In this document: positions 7,329-16,831 of the stretch, piece after piece
How positions within the stretch are numbered: the stretch's first letter is position 1
How the letters are laid out: the number at the start of each line of letters is the position of its first letter
Source of the DNA: Alphaproteobacteria bacterium
GTDB lineage: Bacteria; Pseudomonadota; Alphaproteobacteria; Rhodobacterales; Rhodobacteraceae
Reading direction: 5' to 3'
Assembly: GCA_030425925.1 (NCBI GenBank)
Contig: JAUHZO010000007.1
Span: 124,001 to 188,000, forward strand
DNA length: 64,000 nucleotides
Notes under the pieces: model-generated
Told to the model about the DNA's origin: nothing
Databases searched by the model: none
Seen by the model: the letters and a program-made list of their open reading frames with translations, nothing else
Position numbers and translations under genes: made by a program

Positions 7329-9263
7329 ATGTTTGACACGATCCTGATTGCCAATCGTGGCGAGATTGCCTGTCGGGTGATCCGAACGGCCCGGGACATG
7401 GGGTTGCGCACGGTGGCGGTGTTTTCGGAGGTGGATGCGGGCGCGCTGCATGTGCAGATGGCCGATACCGCCGTGTCGCTGGGCGGGCAGACGCCGGCGG
7501 AGAGCTATCTGAGGGGTAAGGCGATCATCGCGGCGGCGCAGGCCTCGGGCGCGCAGGCGATCCATCCGGGCTATGGCTTTCTGTCGGAGAACCCGGATTT
7601 CGTGGCGGCGGTGGAAGCGGCGGGGTTGACCTTTGTTGGTCCTTCCGCCGAGGCGATCCGCAAGATGGGGCTGAAGGATGCCGCCAAGCGCCTGATGACG
7701 GAGGCGGGCGTGCCGGTGGTGCCGGGCTACCTGGGCGAGGATCAGGATCCGGGCCATCTGGAGGTGGAGGCGCATCGCACCGGCTATCCGGTGCTGATCA
7801 AGGCGGTCGCGGGCGGCGGCGGCAAGGGCATGCGCCTGGTGGAGCGGGCAGAGGATTTCGTCGACGCGCTGGAACGCGCCAAGGCCGAGGCACGCACCGC
7901 GTTCGGCAATGACGCAGTGCTGATCGAGAAGTACATTCAGAAGCCCAGGCATATCGAGGTGCAGGTCTTTGGCGACGGGGCCCGGGCCGTGCATCTGTTC
8001 GAACGCGATTGCTCGCTCCAGCGCCGGCACCAGAAGGTGATCGAGGAGGCCCCGGCCCCCGGCATGACGGACGAGATGCGCGCCGCCATGGGGCAGGCGG
8101 CGGTGCGGGCGGCGGAGGCGATCGGTTACAAGGGCGCGGGCACGGTGGAGTTCATCGTGGACGGGGCAAAGGGCCTGCGCCCGGACGGGTTCTGGTTCAT
8201 GGAGATGAACACCCGCCTGCAGGTCGAACATCCGGTGACCGAGGCGATCACCGGCGTGGACCTTGTGGAATGGCAGATCCGCGTGGCCGCCGGGGAGCCC
8301 TTGCCCGCCCGGCAGGAGGATCTGGCGATAGAAGGGCATGCGTTCGAGGCGCGGCTTTATGCCGAGGACGTCCCGGCGGGCTTTCTGCCCGCCACGGGCC
8401 GGCTGACGCATCTGGCCTTTCCCGACGGCTGCCGGGCCGACACCGGGGTGCGTTCGGGCGACGTGATCTCTCCCTTCTACGATCCGATGATCGCCAAGGT
8501 CACCACGCATGGGGCCACGCGGGATATCGCCCTGCGCAAGCTGGCCCGCGCGCTGCGCGAGACCCAGGTGGCGGGCACGGTGACCAACCTGGCCTTTCTG
8601 GGCGCGCTGGCGGAGCATCCGGGCTTTGCCGCGGGGGAGGTCGATACCGGGCTGATCGCGCGCGACCTGGCCATGTTGACCGAGGCCCCGCCGGTTCAGG
8701 CGCGGCACATGGCGCAAGCGGCGCTGGCCGTGTCCCGGCTCGGGTCGGGGTGGGCGTGCGGGTTCACCCTCTGGTCGCCGCTGCGGCGGCGCATCGCGCT
8801 GCAGCGGGACGGGGAGCCTTGCGACTGCGTGCTGGAGATCGCGGGCCCCGACACGGCCCGGATCGAGACGCCGCTGGGCCTCGTGGAGGCGTTGCGGGAC
8901 GGTGCAGGCTGGCGCTTTGGCCCCGACCGGGCGGTCCCGCAGCATGTGGGGGACGGCGTGGTCACGCTCTTTGACCGCTACGGGCTGCGCTTCGAGGTGG
9001 TCGACCCGCTGGTGCAGGCGCGGGGCACCGAGGCCGGGGCGGCGCTGACGCTGGCCCCCATGCCCGGACGGGTTGTCTCGGTCCATGTGCGCGCCGGGCA
9101 GGCGGTGGCCGCGGGCGACCGGCTGGCGGTGCTGGAGGCGATGAAGATGGAACACAGCTTGACCGCCTCGCGCGACGGCGTGGTGGCCGAGGTGCTGGTG
9201 AACGAGGGTGACCAGGTGGAGGCCGGGGCCGCGCTGATCCGGCTGGAGGAGGACGAGACATGA
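7329..9263 (+). CDS. mccA: Methylcrotonyl-CoA carboxylase alpha subunit (biotin carboxylase + biotin carrier)
   Basis: 644 aa. The N-terminal 450 residues are a biotin carboxylase: IANRGEIACRVIRTARDMG at the start, the ATP-grasp Gly-rich loop AGGGGKGMR near residue 160, and EMNTRLQVEHPVTE near residue 295. A middle linker domain follows. The C-terminal about 75 residues are the biotinyl domain with the carrier lysine in VLEAMKMEHS (near residue 605). ATG 7329 gives the standard N-terminus MFDTILIANRG and has GGGGA just upstream. It partners MccB and needs the biotin ligase encoded at 36974. The alpha subunits of propionyl- and methylcrotonyl-CoA carboxylases are alike, so the name relies on gene context. 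Confidence 0.93.
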   Translation: MFDTILIANRGEIACRVIRTARDMGLRTVAVFSEVDAGALHVQMADTAVSLGGQTPAESYLRGKAIIAAAQASGAQAIHPGYGFLSENPDFVAAVEAAGLTFVGPSAEAIRKMGLKDAAKRLMTEAGVPVVPGYLGEDQDPGHLEVEAHRTGYPVLIKAVAGGGGKGMRLVERAEDFVDALERAKAEARTAFGNDAVLIEKYIQKPRHIEVQVFGDGARAVHLFERDCSLQRRHQKVIEEAPAPGMTDEMRAAMGQAAVRAAEAIGYKGAGTVEFIVDGAKGLRPDGFWFMEMNTRLQVEHPVTEAITGVDLVEWQIRVAAGEPLPARQEDLAIEGHAFEARLYAEDVPAGFLPATGRLTHLAFPDGCRADTGVRSGDVISPFYDPMIAKVTTHGATRDIALRKLARALRETQVAGTVTNLAFLGALAEHPGFAAGEVDTGLIARDLAMLTEAPPVQARHMAQAALAVSRLGSGWACGFTLWSPLRRRIALQRDGEPCDCVLEIAGPDTARIETPLGLVEALRDGAGWRFGPDRAVPQHVGDGVVTLFDRYGLRFEVVDPLVQARGTEAGAALTLAPMPGRVVSVHVRAGQAVAAGDRLAVLEAMKMEHSLTASRDGVVAEVLVNEGDQVEAGAALIRLEEDET

Positions 9264-9931
9264 CCTTTCGACTGCATCACGTGCAATACGGGCGGTCTTT
9301 CCGCGTGCTCTGGCTGATCGAGGAGATCGGGCTGGAGGACCGGCTGGGCCCGCTGGAGGTGATCGAACACCGCATCGGAACGCCGGAAATGCGTGAAAGC
9401 GATCTGCCGCGCCTGTCGCCCGCGGTGCGCATTCCGGCGCTGCAGATCGGTGATCTGGAGATGAGCGAAAGCGGGGCGATTGTCGAATACCTGTGCGAAA
9501 CCTACGCCCCCGGCCTGGGCCGCGCCGTGGGCCATCCCGAACGCCCGGCCTGGCTGCAATGGGTGCATTACGCGGAGACCATGGCAAGCCTGATCGAGAA
9601 CCTGAACCTGCAGCTGGTCTTCCTGCGCCCGCCCGCGCGGCCTTCGCCCGTCGTGGTCAAGCTGACGGTGGCGCGGCTGCGTCAGACGCTGGCGGGGATG
9701 GAGGCGCGGCTGGAGGGCGACTGGCTCTTGCCCGGAGGGTTTTCCGGGGCGGACGTGATGATGGGGTTCAACCTCTTTGCCGCGCCCTATTACGTGCCGC
9801 TGGACGGCTTTCCGAGGCTTCTGGCCTACAAGGCGCGGATGGAGGCGCGGCCGGCCTACCAGCGCTGCGTGGCGCGGGAAGGGCCGCAGCGGTTCTACGC
9901 GCAGGATTTCTATCCCGTGCCGGAGGCCTGA
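9260..9931 (+). CDS. Glutathione S-transferase family protein
   Basis: 223 aa, overlapping the mccA stop by 4 bp (ATGA). The N-terminal thioredoxin-like domain carries SPAVRIPALQIGDLEMSES, in which the cis-Pro (IPAL) and the ES pair bind glutathione. The C-terminal helical domain contains GGFSGADVMMGF, resembling the GST N-capping box. The N-terminal catalytic residue is not obvious (RSFRVLWLIEE), which fits a Ser/Cys-type bacterial GST. The substrate is unknown. Co-transcription with leucine catabolism genes is probable, and GSTs in such operons may detoxify reactive intermediates, but this is inference. Confidence 0.85.
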   Translation: MTFRLHHVQYGRSFRVLWLIEEIGLEDRLGPLEVIEHRIGTPEMRESDLPRLSPAVRIPALQIGDLEMSESGAIVEYLCETYAPGLGRAVGHPERPAWLQWVHYAETMASLIENLNLQLVFLRPPARPSPVVVKLTVARLRQTLAGMEARLEGDWLLPGGFSGADVMMGFNLFAAPYYVPLDGFPRLLAYKARMEARPAYQRCVAREGPQRFYAQDFYPVPEA

Positions 9932-9960
9932 TCGCCGCAGCGCTTGACCCGGCGGGCGCG

Positions 9961-9985
9961 CCGGGTTTGGCTGTGGCAAACCCGG
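9961..9985. terminator. Hairpin after the GST gene
   Basis: A 9-bp perfect stem, CCGGGTTTG and CAAACCCGG, with a 7-nt loop, lies 30 bp after the GST stop and 20 bp before the next gene. No T-run follows, so it would be an imperfect intrinsic terminator or an mRNA 3'-end barrier. Confidence 0.4.
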
Positions 9986-10004
9986 ATCACGCAGGGGACA
10001 CCGG

Positions 10005-10508
10005 ATGGACCTGTTCACCGCAGCCGCGCGCGCCTTTGCCATGGACGAGGCCGCATGGCGGCGGCACGCCAACCCGTGGTCGGGCTGGACACGGGTGTTT
10101 GGCGGGCTGCCGCTGATCTGCCTTGCGATCTGGAGCCGGGTCTGGATCGGGGGATGGGCGCTTGTGGCGCTGGCCTGCGTGGCGCTCTGGCTGTGGTTGA
10201 ACCCGCGTCTGTTTCCGCCGCCCGCGCACCTGGACGCGTGGATCAGCCGCGGTGTGATGGGCGAAAAGGTGTTTCTGGAGCATCGCGCGCAGATCCCTGC
10301 GCATCACCGCCGGGCCGCGCTGCTGCTGTCCTGGCTCAGCCTGCCGGGGACATTGGTGATGGCCTGGGGGCTCTGGGCGCTGTGGCCGTCCTGGGTGGTC
10401 TTTGGCGCGCTGCTGACGGCGCTGCCGAAACTGTGGTTCATCGACCGCATGGTCTGGATGCTGGGCGATTGGGAGCGGGCGGGTGGCCAGGTCTGGCGCG
10501 ATGGCTGA
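10005..10508 (+). CDS. DUF6653-like membrane protein
   Basis: 167 aa. Begins MDLFTAAARAFAMDEAAWRRHANPWSGWTR; the pattern 'WxRHANPWSxWTR' followed by a hydrophobic helix pair is typical of the small membrane-protein family DUF6653. About four hydrophobic segments are visible (residues about 33-50, 50-67, 105-125, 125-145), with a charged linker HRAQIPAHHRR between the pairs. The function is unknown. The stop overlaps the start of the downstream kinase-like gene. Confidence 0.75.
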   Translation: MDLFTAAARAFAMDEAAWRRHANPWSGWTRVFGGLPLICLAIWSRVWIGGWALVALACVALWLWLNPRLFPPPAHLDAWISRGVMGEKVFLEHRAQIPAHHRRAALLLSWLSLPGTLVMAWGLWALWPSWVVFGALLTALPKLWFIDRMVWMLGDWERAGGQVWRDG

Positions 10509-11043
10509 GCGGCGCGGCGGGCTGGTGATCCTGTCGGGCCTGCCCGGCACGGGCAAGAGCACGCTGTCGCGGGGGCTGGCGCGGCGCAGCGGTGCGCTCT
10601 GGCTGCGGGCCGATGCCATCGAGCAGGAGATGCGCGAAAGCCACATGGTCTGTGAGGATCTTGCGGATGGCGGCTATGCCGCCATGCGGGCGGTGGCGCG
10701 AGGGGCCTTGAGGCAGGGCTATGACGTGATCGCCGACAGCGTGAATCCGTTGCCCGTAACCCGCCTGCCCTGGGAAGACCTGGGCAGGCGCGCCGCAGGG
10801 TGGTGGCTGGCTGTGGAGCTGACCTGCAGCGACCCTGCCGCGCACCGTCACCGGATCGAAACGCGCGCGCCCGAGGTGCCGGGCCTTGCCGCCACGACCT
10901 GGCAGGCGGTGGGGCGACGCCCCTACGCTCCCTACGAAGGTGCGCATCTGCGTCTGGACACCGCCGGTCTGCCGCCCGAGCGAGTGGTGACCGACCTCCT
11001 GCGGGCGATGCAGACCCGCGGGTCGATCGGCCGGGCATGCTGA
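10501..11043 (+). CDS. P-loop AAA/zeta-like kinase family protein
   Basis: 180 aa from ATG 10501, which overlaps the preceding stop by 8 bp; an ATG six codons upstream (10483) is possible but less likely. The N-terminus has a clear Walker A motif (GLPGTGKST, about residues 13-21), followed by LWLRADAIE. Together with DVIADSVNP these match small ATP-dependent kinases that phosphorylate metabolites or sugars (gluconokinase/chloramphenicol-phosphotransferase-like fold). The C-terminal part (YAPYEGAHLRLDTAGLPPE) resembles the substrate-end of that family. The substrate cannot be predicted. Confidence 0.75.
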   Translation: MAERRGGLVILSGLPGTGKSTLSRGLARRSGALWLRADAIEQEMRESHMVCEDLADGGYAAMRAVARGALRQGYDVIADSVNPLPVTRLPWEDLGRRAAGWWLAVELTCSDPAAHRHRIETRAPEVPGLAATTWQAVGRRPYAPYEGAHLRLDTAGLPPERVVTDLLRAMQTRGSIGRAC

Positions 11044-11423
11044 TCCAGATCGCCCATCTCTACGCGACGGCCTGCCTTGCGGTGGTGTTCTTCCAGATTG
11101 CCCTGATCGCAGGCGCGCCGCTGGGCCGCTATACCCAGGGCGGCCGCCATCCCGGCGCGCTGCCGCCGGCTGGCCGTGCCCTGGCGGCGCTGTCCATGGC
11201 CATCCTGCTGTTCCAGGCGCTGGCCATCCTGTCGGCCGCGGGCTTTCCCGGGCTCGGCTGGCCGCGCTGGACGGGATGGACCGCGGTTGCGGTCAGCGCG
11301 CTGGCTGCCGGGCTGAACGCCATCACGCCCTCGCGCGCGGAACGGGCTGTCTGGTCGCCGGTGACGCTGGTGATGGCGGGGCTGGCCGCCCATGTGATGA
11401 TCACAACCGCCGGCCCGACCTGA
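11037..11423 (+). CDS. Small integral membrane protein, function unknown
   Basis: 128 aa, starting 7 bp inside the preceding gene (overlap ending in TGA). Four predicted hydrophobic helices: about residues 5-25, 45-65, 77-95 and 105-122. [18 protein letters not shown] between the first two is the most distinctive segment and recurs in small bacterial membrane proteins of unknown role. It is the last gene before the nuo promoter region. Confidence 0.7.
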   Translation: MLIQIAHLYATACLAVVFFQIALIAGAPLGRYTQGGRHPGALPPAGRALAALSMAILLFQALAILSAAGFPGLGWPRWTGWTAVAVSALAAGLNAITPSRAERAVWSPVTLVMAGLAAHVMITTAGPT

Positions 11424-11577
11424 AGACATCCGGCCATACCGCCGCGACCCATGCGCGCGGCCCGGTCCGGCACCGACGCATGGACCCGCCGCAAGCCCCT
11501 GCCATGCAAGGGAAACCCACGGGCTTGTCCGCGCCATGGAGCAACGCGTTCAATCTTGTGAATGTCTGCACCCCGTG

Positions 11578-11606
11578 TTGACCACCTTGGGCCGCCCGGA
11601 TAAGTC
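11578..11606 (+). promoter_or_regulatory. Predicted promoter of the nuo operon
   Basis: TTGACC (11578-11583), a 17-bp spacer and TAAGTC (11601-11606) form a good -35/-10 pair 53 bp upstream of the nuoA start. It is the first such pair after the 11423 stop, and the genes downstream are tightly packed, so it probably drives the start of the complex I operon. Confidence 0.5.
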
Positions 11607-11658
11607 AGTCGCAGACCAGCGCGCGGTTTTCCCGCGCCGAACCCGAAGGAGCTGCCTC

Positions 11659-12024
11659 GTGGAAGAGATGCTGCGGGAATACCTTCCCATCCTCGTGTTT
11701 CTGGCCATCGCCATCGGCCTCGGCCTTGTGCTGATCCTTGCCGCCGTGGTGGTTGCCGTTCGCAACCCGGACCCCGAAAAGGTGTCGGCCTACGAATGCG
11801 GCTTCAACGCGTTCGACGATGCCCGGATGAAGTTCGACGTGCGCTTCTACCTCGTGTCGATCCTGTTCATCATCTTCGACCTCGAGATCGCGTTCCTGTT
11901 TCCCTGGGCGGTGGCGTTCAAGGACATCTCGATGCTGGGCTTCTGGTCGATGATGGTGTTCCTGGCGGTGCTGACCGTGGGCTTTGCCTATGAATGGAAG
12001 AAGGGGGCCCTGGAATGGGAGTGA
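11659..12024 (+). CDS. nuoA: NADH-quinone oxidoreductase subunit A
   Basis: 121 aa from GTG 11659, chosen because AGGAG lies 7 nt upstream; ATG 11668 is possible. Three transmembrane helices are visible (about residues 6-29, 60-82, 87-107). The conserved loop [32 protein letters not shown] carries the Cys/Asp-Glu positions that sit near the quinone channel in the membrane arm of complex I. It is the first gene of the nuo operon. The stop overlaps the region of the nuoB start. Confidence 0.95.
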   Translation: MEEMLREYLPILVFLAIAIGLGLVLILAAVVVAVRNPDPEKVSAYECGFNAFDDARMKFDVRFYLVSILFIIFDLEIAFLFPWAVAFKDISMLGFWSMMVFLAVLTVGFAYEWKKGALEWE

Positions 12025-12548
12025 TGACAGGTGCACATTCGGCCGGGGCCGACCGCGAGGTTGCCACGCAGGACCTGAACCGCGAACTGCAGGACAAGGG
12101 TTTCCTGCTGACCTCGACCGAGGACATCATCAACTGGGCGCGCACCGGCAGTTTGCACTGGATGACCTTCGGGCTGGCCTGCTGCGCGGTCGAGATGATG
12201 CACACCTCGATGCCGCGCTACGACCTCGAACGCTTTGGTACCGCGCCCCGCGCCAGCCCGCGCCAGTCGGACCTGATGATCGTGGCCGGCACGCTGACCA
12301 ACAAGATGGCCCCGGCGCTGCGCAAGGTCTATGACCAGATGCCGGAACCGCGTTACGTGATCTCCATGGGGTCCTGCGCCAGTGGCGGCGGGTATTACCA
12401 TTACAGCTATTCGGTGGTGCGCGGCTGCGACCGGATCGTGCCGGTGGACGTCTACGTGCCCGGCTGCCCGCCCACGGCCGAGGCGCTGCTCTACGGCATC
12501 ATGGCGCTGCAGAAAAAGATCCGCCGGACGGGGACGATTACGCGATGA
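12015..12548 (+). CDS. nuoB: NADH-quinone oxidoreductase subunit B (cluster N2)
   Basis: 177 aa from ATG 12015 ([13 protein letters not shown]); ATG 12024 at the nuoA stop is the alternative but has its ribosome-binding site too close. It carries the ligands of the terminal [4Fe-4S] cluster N2: the paired Cys in [11 protein letters not shown], the Cys in [14 protein letters not shown] and the Cys in [14 protein letters not shown]. It lies in the peripheral arm and hands electrons to quinone. It overlaps nuoA by 10 bp and nuoC by 4 bp. Confidence 0.96.
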   Translation: MGVMTGAHSAGADREVATQDLNRELQDKGFLLTSTEDIINWARTGSLHWMTFGLACCAVEMMHTSMPRYDLERFGTAPRASPRQSDLMIVAGTLTNKMAPALRKVYDQMPEPRYVISMGSCASGGGYYHYSYSVVRGCDRIVPVDVYVPGCPPTAEALLYGIMALQKKIRRTGTITR

Positions 12549-13153
12549 CCGAGATCCTGAACGAACTGGGCACCTACCTGGCCACCCGCCGCCATGAATG
12601 CGTGATCGGCTGGGACGTCACGCATGGCGAGCTGAATGTCGACGTGGCCCCTTCGAACATCCGGCCGTTTGTGGACTTCCTCAAGACCGACCCGACCTCG
12701 CGATTCTCGACGCTGGTGGACATCACCGGCGTGGACTATCCCGAACGGCCCAAGCGGTTCGACGTCGTCTATCACCTGTTGTCGATGTACCAGAACCACC
12801 GCATCCGCCTGCGCGTCTCGGTGCGCGAGGACGAGATGGTGCCGTCCATCACCCCGGTCCATCCTTCGGCCAACTGGTTCGAGCGCGAGGTGTTCGACAT
12901 GTTCGGGATCCTCTTCTCGGGCCATCCGGACCTGCGCCGGATCCTGACGGATTACGGCTTTCGCGGCTATCCGCTGCGCAAGGATTTCCCGACCACGGGC
13001 TATACCGAAGTGCGCTATGACGAAGAGCAGAAGCGCGTGGTTTATGAGCCGGTTTCGCTGGTGCAGGAATACCGCCAGTTCGATTTCATGTCCCCCTGGG
13101 AAGGCGCACAATACGTGCTGCCGGGGGATGAAAAGACCGAGGCCAAGGCATGA
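12545..13153 (+). CDS. nuoC: NADH-quinone oxidoreductase subunit C
   Basis: 202 aa peripheral-arm subunit (30-kDa homologue). The diagnostic signature [21 protein letters not shown] and the following [16 protein letters not shown] are intact. It is separate from nuoD, unlike the fused NuoCD of enterobacteria. The start overlaps the nuoB stop (ATGA), and its own stop overlaps the next gene, which is not a complex I subunit. Confidence 0.95.
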   Translation: MTEILNELGTYLATRRHECVIGWDVTHGELNVDVAPSNIRPFVDFLKTDPTSRFSTLVDITGVDYPERPKRFDVVYHLLSMYQNHRIRLRVSVREDEMVPSITPVHPSANWFEREVFDMFGILFSGHPDLRRILTDYGFRGYPLRKDFPTTGYTEVRYDEEQKRVVYEPVSLVQEYRQFDFMSPWEGAQYVLPGDEKTEAKA

Positions 13154-13575
13154 GCCATGCCGGTCGCTGCCTGTGCGGCGCATGCCGCTTTACCGCGCAA
13201 GCGGCGGCAGAGGCGGGCGTGTGCCATTGTTCCATCTGCCGGAAGTGGACCGGCGGGATCAACATGGCGGTCAGTTGCACCGACGTGACGTGGAACGAAG
13301 ACGCGCCGTTGACCGCGTACCGGTCCAGTCTTTGGGCGGAACGGGTGTTTTGCGCGCAATGCGGCAGCAACCTGTTCTGGCGCGCCGTGGACGGGGCGGA
13401 AACCGATCAGGTGATCGCGCTGATGGCGTTTGACACGCCGGAGGATTTTCCGGTCACGACCCAGATCTACATCGACGAGAAACCCGACAGTTACGCCCTG
13501 GCGCATGTTCCCACGTCCTTGACCGGGGCCGAGGCCATGGCGCGCTTTGCGCCGGGCGCGGAGGCCGGGGCATGA
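13150..13575 (+). CDS. GFA family (Mss4-like) zinc protein
   Basis: 141 aa with the full zinc-binding pattern of the GFA family (glutathione-dependent formaldehyde-activating enzyme-like): CLCGACRF near the N-terminus, then [11 protein letters not shown] and [11 protein letters not shown]. The Mss4-like fold is a beta sandwich holding one or two zinc ions. The family name does not prove formaldehyde chemistry in each member. It is inserted between nuoC and nuoD with ATGA overlaps on both sides, so it is expressed with complex I. Confidence 0.86.
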   Translation: MSHAGRCLCGACRFTAQAAAEAGVCHCSICRKWTGGINMAVSCTDVTWNEDAPLTAYRSSLWAERVFCAQCGSNLFWRAVDGAETDQVIALMAFDTPEDFPVTTQIYIDEKPDSYALAHVPTSLTGAEAMARFAPGAEAGA

Positions 13576-14498
13576 CAGGGGCCGCGGTGCAGTTGGCGAC
13601 CGGGCCGCGGCGCGCAGCGCCGCGGATGCTGTATTGCATCGGGTCGCAGAAAGCTGGGACAACCTGGCTGCGCCGCTATTTCCGCGGACATCCCGACATT
13701 CACGTGCCGTTCGAACGCGAGGCACATTACTTCGACGCGCGGTTCGGGCCGTCGGGGGGCGAGATCGCCGCGCGGCGCACCGCCCGGTTCCGGCGTACGG
13801 CGCGCCAGCGCCAGGTCGACTGGGGTGTGAACGCCGCGTTTGCGCCAGAGCATCTGGCGGCGCTTGTCTCGGCCTACGAGGACCGCGACCCCGACCACGG
13901 GGCCTATCTGGCGGTGATGCGGCTGGGATGGGACGGGCAGGCGCGTTATGCGGCGGATGTCACGCCGCTTTACGCCACCTGCGGGGCGGACGGGTTTGCC
14001 GAAATGCTGCGGATATCCCCCGAGGCCCGTTTCGTGCTGATCCTGCGCGATCCGCGCCGTCGGCTCTTGTCGCATCTGGCGATGCGCCGCGATGCCTTGC
14101 TGCGCAAGCACGGGGCCGACGCGCCCGGGCTTGCGGCGCTGGTGCGGTCCTATCTGCTGGGGCAGGAGGACGGCGTGCAACTGAATTTCGACCTGTGCCA
14201 GACGGTCGAGGATCTGCGCGCCGCGGTGCCGCAGGAACAGCACCGCATCCTGTTCTTCGAGACGTTGTTCACCGACGCCACCATGTCGGCGCTCAACGCT
14301 TTTCTGGGCATCCGCAACCATCCGGCGGAATTCGACACCGTGGTGCGACCGACGCAGAAGGATCGGCTGCCGGACCGGCTTGACCGGCGTCTGCGCAGGC
14401 ACCTCGCCCCGCAATACGCCCGCTTTGCCCACCTTTTTCCGGAGGGGCTTCCGGACAGTTGGGATCAGGCCGGGCCTGCCGGAGAGGTGGTCGGATGA
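13572..14498 (+). CDS. Sulfotransferase family protein
   Basis: 308 aa. The PAPS-binding 5'-phosphosulfate loop is [16 protein letters not shown] near residue 20-35 and the 3'-phosphate-binding region is [18 protein letters not shown] near residue 155. [12 protein letters not shown] resembles the substrate/HY region of prokaryotic sulfotransferases. The enzyme would transfer sulfate from PAPS to an unknown acceptor, perhaps a carbohydrate or lipid. It starts inside the GFA gene stop (ATGA), so it belongs to the same message, although no link to complex I is known. Confidence 0.85.
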   Translation: MTGAAVQLATGPRRAAPRMLYCIGSQKAGTTWLRRYFRGHPDIHVPFEREAHYFDARFGPSGGEIAARRTARFRRTARQRQVDWGVNAAFAPEHLAALVSAYEDRDPDHGAYLAVMRLGWDGQARYAADVTPLYATCGADGFAEMLRISPEARFVLILRDPRRRLLSHLAMRRDALLRKHGADAPGLAALVRSYLLGQEDGVQLNFDLCQTVEDLRAAVPQEQHRILFFETLFTDATMSALNAFLGIRNHPAEFDTVVRPTQKDRLPDRLDRRLRRHLAPQYARFAHLFPEGLPDSWDQAGPAGEVVG

Positions 14499-14542
14499 GC
14501 AGGTGGGTACCGATACGGGCCGCGCGCGTCCGGCATCAAGGC

Positions 14543-14571
14543 TTGTTGTCAAACACCGTCGCAGCGATACT
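14543..14571 (+). promoter_or_regulatory. Possible internal promoter before nuoD
   Basis: TTGTTG (14543-14548), a 17-bp spacer and GATACT (14566-14571) lie in the 127-bp gap between the sulfotransferase and nuoD genes. This is the first real gap since nuoA. An internal promoter would restart transcription of nuoD onwards after the two non-complex I genes. Confidence 0.35.
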
Positions 14572-14625
14572 GCCCCGGACGGGCAGCGCGTCGCGCGACC
14601 AGATCAGCATCACGGGGATCGACAA

Positions 14626-15849
14626 ATGATGGACGGCTCCAAAGGGTTCGAAGACGCTCTGACCGGCGAACAGAAGATCCGCAACTTCAACATCAACTTC
14701 GGTCCGCAACACCCTGCTGCGCACGGTGTTTTGCGTCTGGTGCTGGAGCTGGACGGCGAGATTGTGGAGCGCTGCGACCCGCATATCGGCCTCTTGCACC
14801 GCGGCACCGAGAAGCTGATGGAAAGCCGGACCTACCTGCAGAACCTGCCCTATTTCGACCGGCTGGATTACGTGGCGCCCATGAACCAGGAACACGCCTG
14901 GTGTCTGGCCATCGAAAAGCTGACGGGGGTCGAGGTGCCGCGGCGGGCGAGCCTCATCCGGGTGCTGTACTCCGAGATCGGGCGCATCCTGAACCACCTG
15001 CTGAACGTCACCACGCAGGCGATGGATGTGGGCGCGCTGACCCCGCCGCTCTGGGGCTTTGAAGAGCGTGAGAAGCTGATGATCTTCTACGAACGCGCCT
15101 GCGGGGCGCGTCTGCACGCGGCCTATTTCCGCCCCGGCGGCGTGCATCAGGATCTTCCGCCCAAGCTGATCGACGATATCGAGGAATGGGCGCACGCCTT
15201 CCCGAACGTGCTGGACGATATCGACGGGCTGCTCACGGAAAACCGCATTTTCAAGCAGCGCAACGCCGATATCGGCGTGGTGACCGAGGAAGAGATCAAC
15301 GCATGGGGCTTTTCCGGCGTCATGGTGCGCGGTTCGGGGCTTGCGTGGGATCTGCGCCGCGCGCAGCCTTACGAGTGCTACAACGAGTTCGATTTCCAGA
15401 TCCCCGTCGGCAAGAACGGCGACTGCTATGATCGCTATCTCTGCCGCATGGCCGAGATGCGCGAGAGCCTCAAGATCATCCACCAGGCCATCGAGAAGCT
15501 GCGTGCGCCCGAAGGGCAGGGCGACGTGCTGGCGCGCGGCAAGATCACACCGCCGTCGCGCCGCGACATGAAGCAGTCGATGGAAGCGCTGATCCATCAC
15601 TTCAAGCTCTATACCGAAGGCTTCCACGTCCCCGAGGGTGAGGTCTATGCCGCGGTGGAGGCGCCCAAGGGCGAGTTCGGCGTGTACCTGGTGGCCGACG
15701 GCTCCAACAAGCCCTATCGCGCCAAGTTGCGCGCGCCGGGCTATCTGCACCTGCAGGCCATGGATCATGTCGCCAAGGGCCACCAGCTGGCCGACGTGGC
15801 GGCGATCATCGGCACCATGGACGTGGTGTTCGGGGAGATCGACCGATGA
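14626..15849 (+). CDS. nuoD: NADH-quinone oxidoreductase subunit D
   Basis: 407 aa 49-kDa homologue that forms the quinone pocket with NuoB. Starts [20 protein letters not shown] and then has [20 protein letters not shown]; the HPAAHG histidine and the later [16 protein letters not shown] loop belong to the quinone site. The C-terminus VVFGEIDR is the usual end of the family. Two adjacent ATG codons (14626, 14629) are equally usable; GGGGAT lies upstream. Confidence 0.96.
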   Translation: MMDGSKGFEDALTGEQKIRNFNINFGPQHPAAHGVLRLVLELDGEIVERCDPHIGLLHRGTEKLMESRTYLQNLPYFDRLDYVAPMNQEHAWCLAIEKLTGVEVPRRASLIRVLYSEIGRILNHLLNVTTQAMDVGALTPPLWGFEEREKLMIFYERACGARLHAAYFRPGGVHQDLPPKLIDDIEEWAHAFPNVLDDIDGLLTENRIFKQRNADIGVVTEEEINAWGFSGVMVRGSGLAWDLRRAQPYECYNEFDFQIPVGKNGDCYDRYLCRMAEMRESLKIIHQAIEKLRAPEGQGDVLARGKITPPSRRDMKQSMEALIHHFKLYTEGFHVPEGEVYAAVEAPKGEFGVYLVADGSNKPYRAKLRAPGYLHLQAMDHVAKGHQLADVAAIIGTMDVVFGEIDR

Positions 15850-16406
15850 TCCGCGCGGGGCTGCTGGCCATCGGCCTGGCGTCACCGGCACTCGCGCAGG
15901 GCCTTCCGGTGTTTGACGAGGCACAGGGCTTTGAGGTTCTGGGCGCGGTGGATGACGGCGTGCTGATCGACAATGCCGGCCAGGCGTTCTATTGCGAGGT
16001 CGAGGAAGGTGCCGGCGACCGGTTTCTTGTGCTGTCGCTCTGCCTGCCCATCCTGGGCCCCGAGGCGGCGCGTGCGGCGCAGGCCGATGTGCTGTCGGCG
16101 GCCGCGGATGAAGAGACCTTTCTCGCCGCGCTGGACGGCCTGCCAGACATGGCCTTTGTTCCGGCCATCGAGGCGGCCATGCGCGCCTTTGGCTGCACGG
16201 TGGATTTCGGTGCCGGGGAAGAGATGTTCGTGGCCGAGGTCGCGCGCCAGATGGCCGCTGCGGCGGGCCATGATCGCGCGCTGTCGGCCGATGCCATCGA
16301 CGAGATCGGCGAAATGGCCGAGGATGCCGCGGACATCATGCTGGAGCAGGGCCGGATCGTCGTGGACGACGACACCCGCACCGCGCGTCTGCAAGGGTGC
16401 GAGTAA
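15846..16406 (+). CDS. Secreted hypothetical protein in the nuo operon
   Basis: 186 aa, starting in the nuoD stop (ATGA). A signal peptide ([19 protein letters not shown]) precedes a mature domain that is acidic and has four Cys ([23 protein letters not shown] and near the C-terminus LQGCE). I recognise no family. The position between nuoD and nuoE is typical for lineage-specific ORFs of this operon in Rhodobacteraceae. Periplasmic function is inferred from the signal peptide. Confidence 0.68.
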   Translation: MIRAGLLAIGLASPALAQGLPVFDEAQGFEVLGAVDDGVLIDNAGQAFYCEVEEGAGDRFLVLSLCLPILGPEAARAAQADVLSAAADEETFLAALDGLPDMAFVPAIEAAMRAFGCTVDFGAGEEMFVAEVARQMAAAAGHDRALSADAIDEIGEMAEDAADIMLEQGRIVVDDDTRTARLQGCE

Positions 16407-16459
16407 GGCCGTCGCGGGGCACGCCGCCACGGCCAGAGGGACAAAGAGGGACGACAGGA

Positions 16460-16801
16460 ATGAACAAGACAGCCTTTGCCGGGATCGGTTTGCTGCTGCT
16501 GGCGGGATGTGACGATGCCTTTCTGGCGACGATTCCCGGCACCGAGCAGTACATCCAGCTGGAAGAAGAGCGCCGCGCCTGGGAAAAGGCGGTGGCCACG
16601 GTGAACTGCCGTCTGGTGAGCGAGCGGGAATACCTGCCGGTCGAACTGCAGGCCGGGCTGACGCGCGAGCGGGTCACCGCCATCCTGTCGGAAAAGATCG
16701 CCACGGGCGAGGCGCAGGCGCTGGAAGAAGGCGGCTATCGCTATGTCGGCGGCCCCTGCGCGCCGGCGGCCCCCGCACCGGCCCCGGCCCCCGCCGCCTG
16801 A
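16460..16801 (+). CDS. Predicted lipoprotein in the nuo operon
   Basis: 113 aa. MNKTAFAGIGLLLLAGCDD carries a lipobox (LLAG|C) at about residue 17, so the mature protein would be lipid-anchored. The middle is helical and charged (QYIQLEEERRAWEKAVATVNC). The C-terminus is a Pro/Ala tail. ATG 16460 follows GACAGGA. No family is recognised. Confidence 0.66.
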   Translation: MNKTAFAGIGLLLLAGCDDAFLATIPGTEQYIQLEEERRAWEKAVATVNCRLVSEREYLPVELQAGLTRERVTAILSEKIATGEAQALEEGGYRYVGGPCAPAAPAPAPAPAA

Positions 16802-16831
16802 ACGCCGCAGCGGATCTGAGAGGAACGCAAG

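Noticed and set aside
11424-11577. Possible tRNA or small RNA in the gap before nuoA
   Set aside because: No cloverleaf-like pairing or conserved tRNA T-loop motif (GGTTCGAATCC-like) is seen; only short inverted bits such as CATGCG/CGCATG.
13150-13575. GFA protein as a true glutathione-dependent formaldehyde-activating enzyme
   Set aside because: Only the zinc motif is conserved; no formaldehyde dehydrogenase gene is adjacent, and the family name is broader than the activity.
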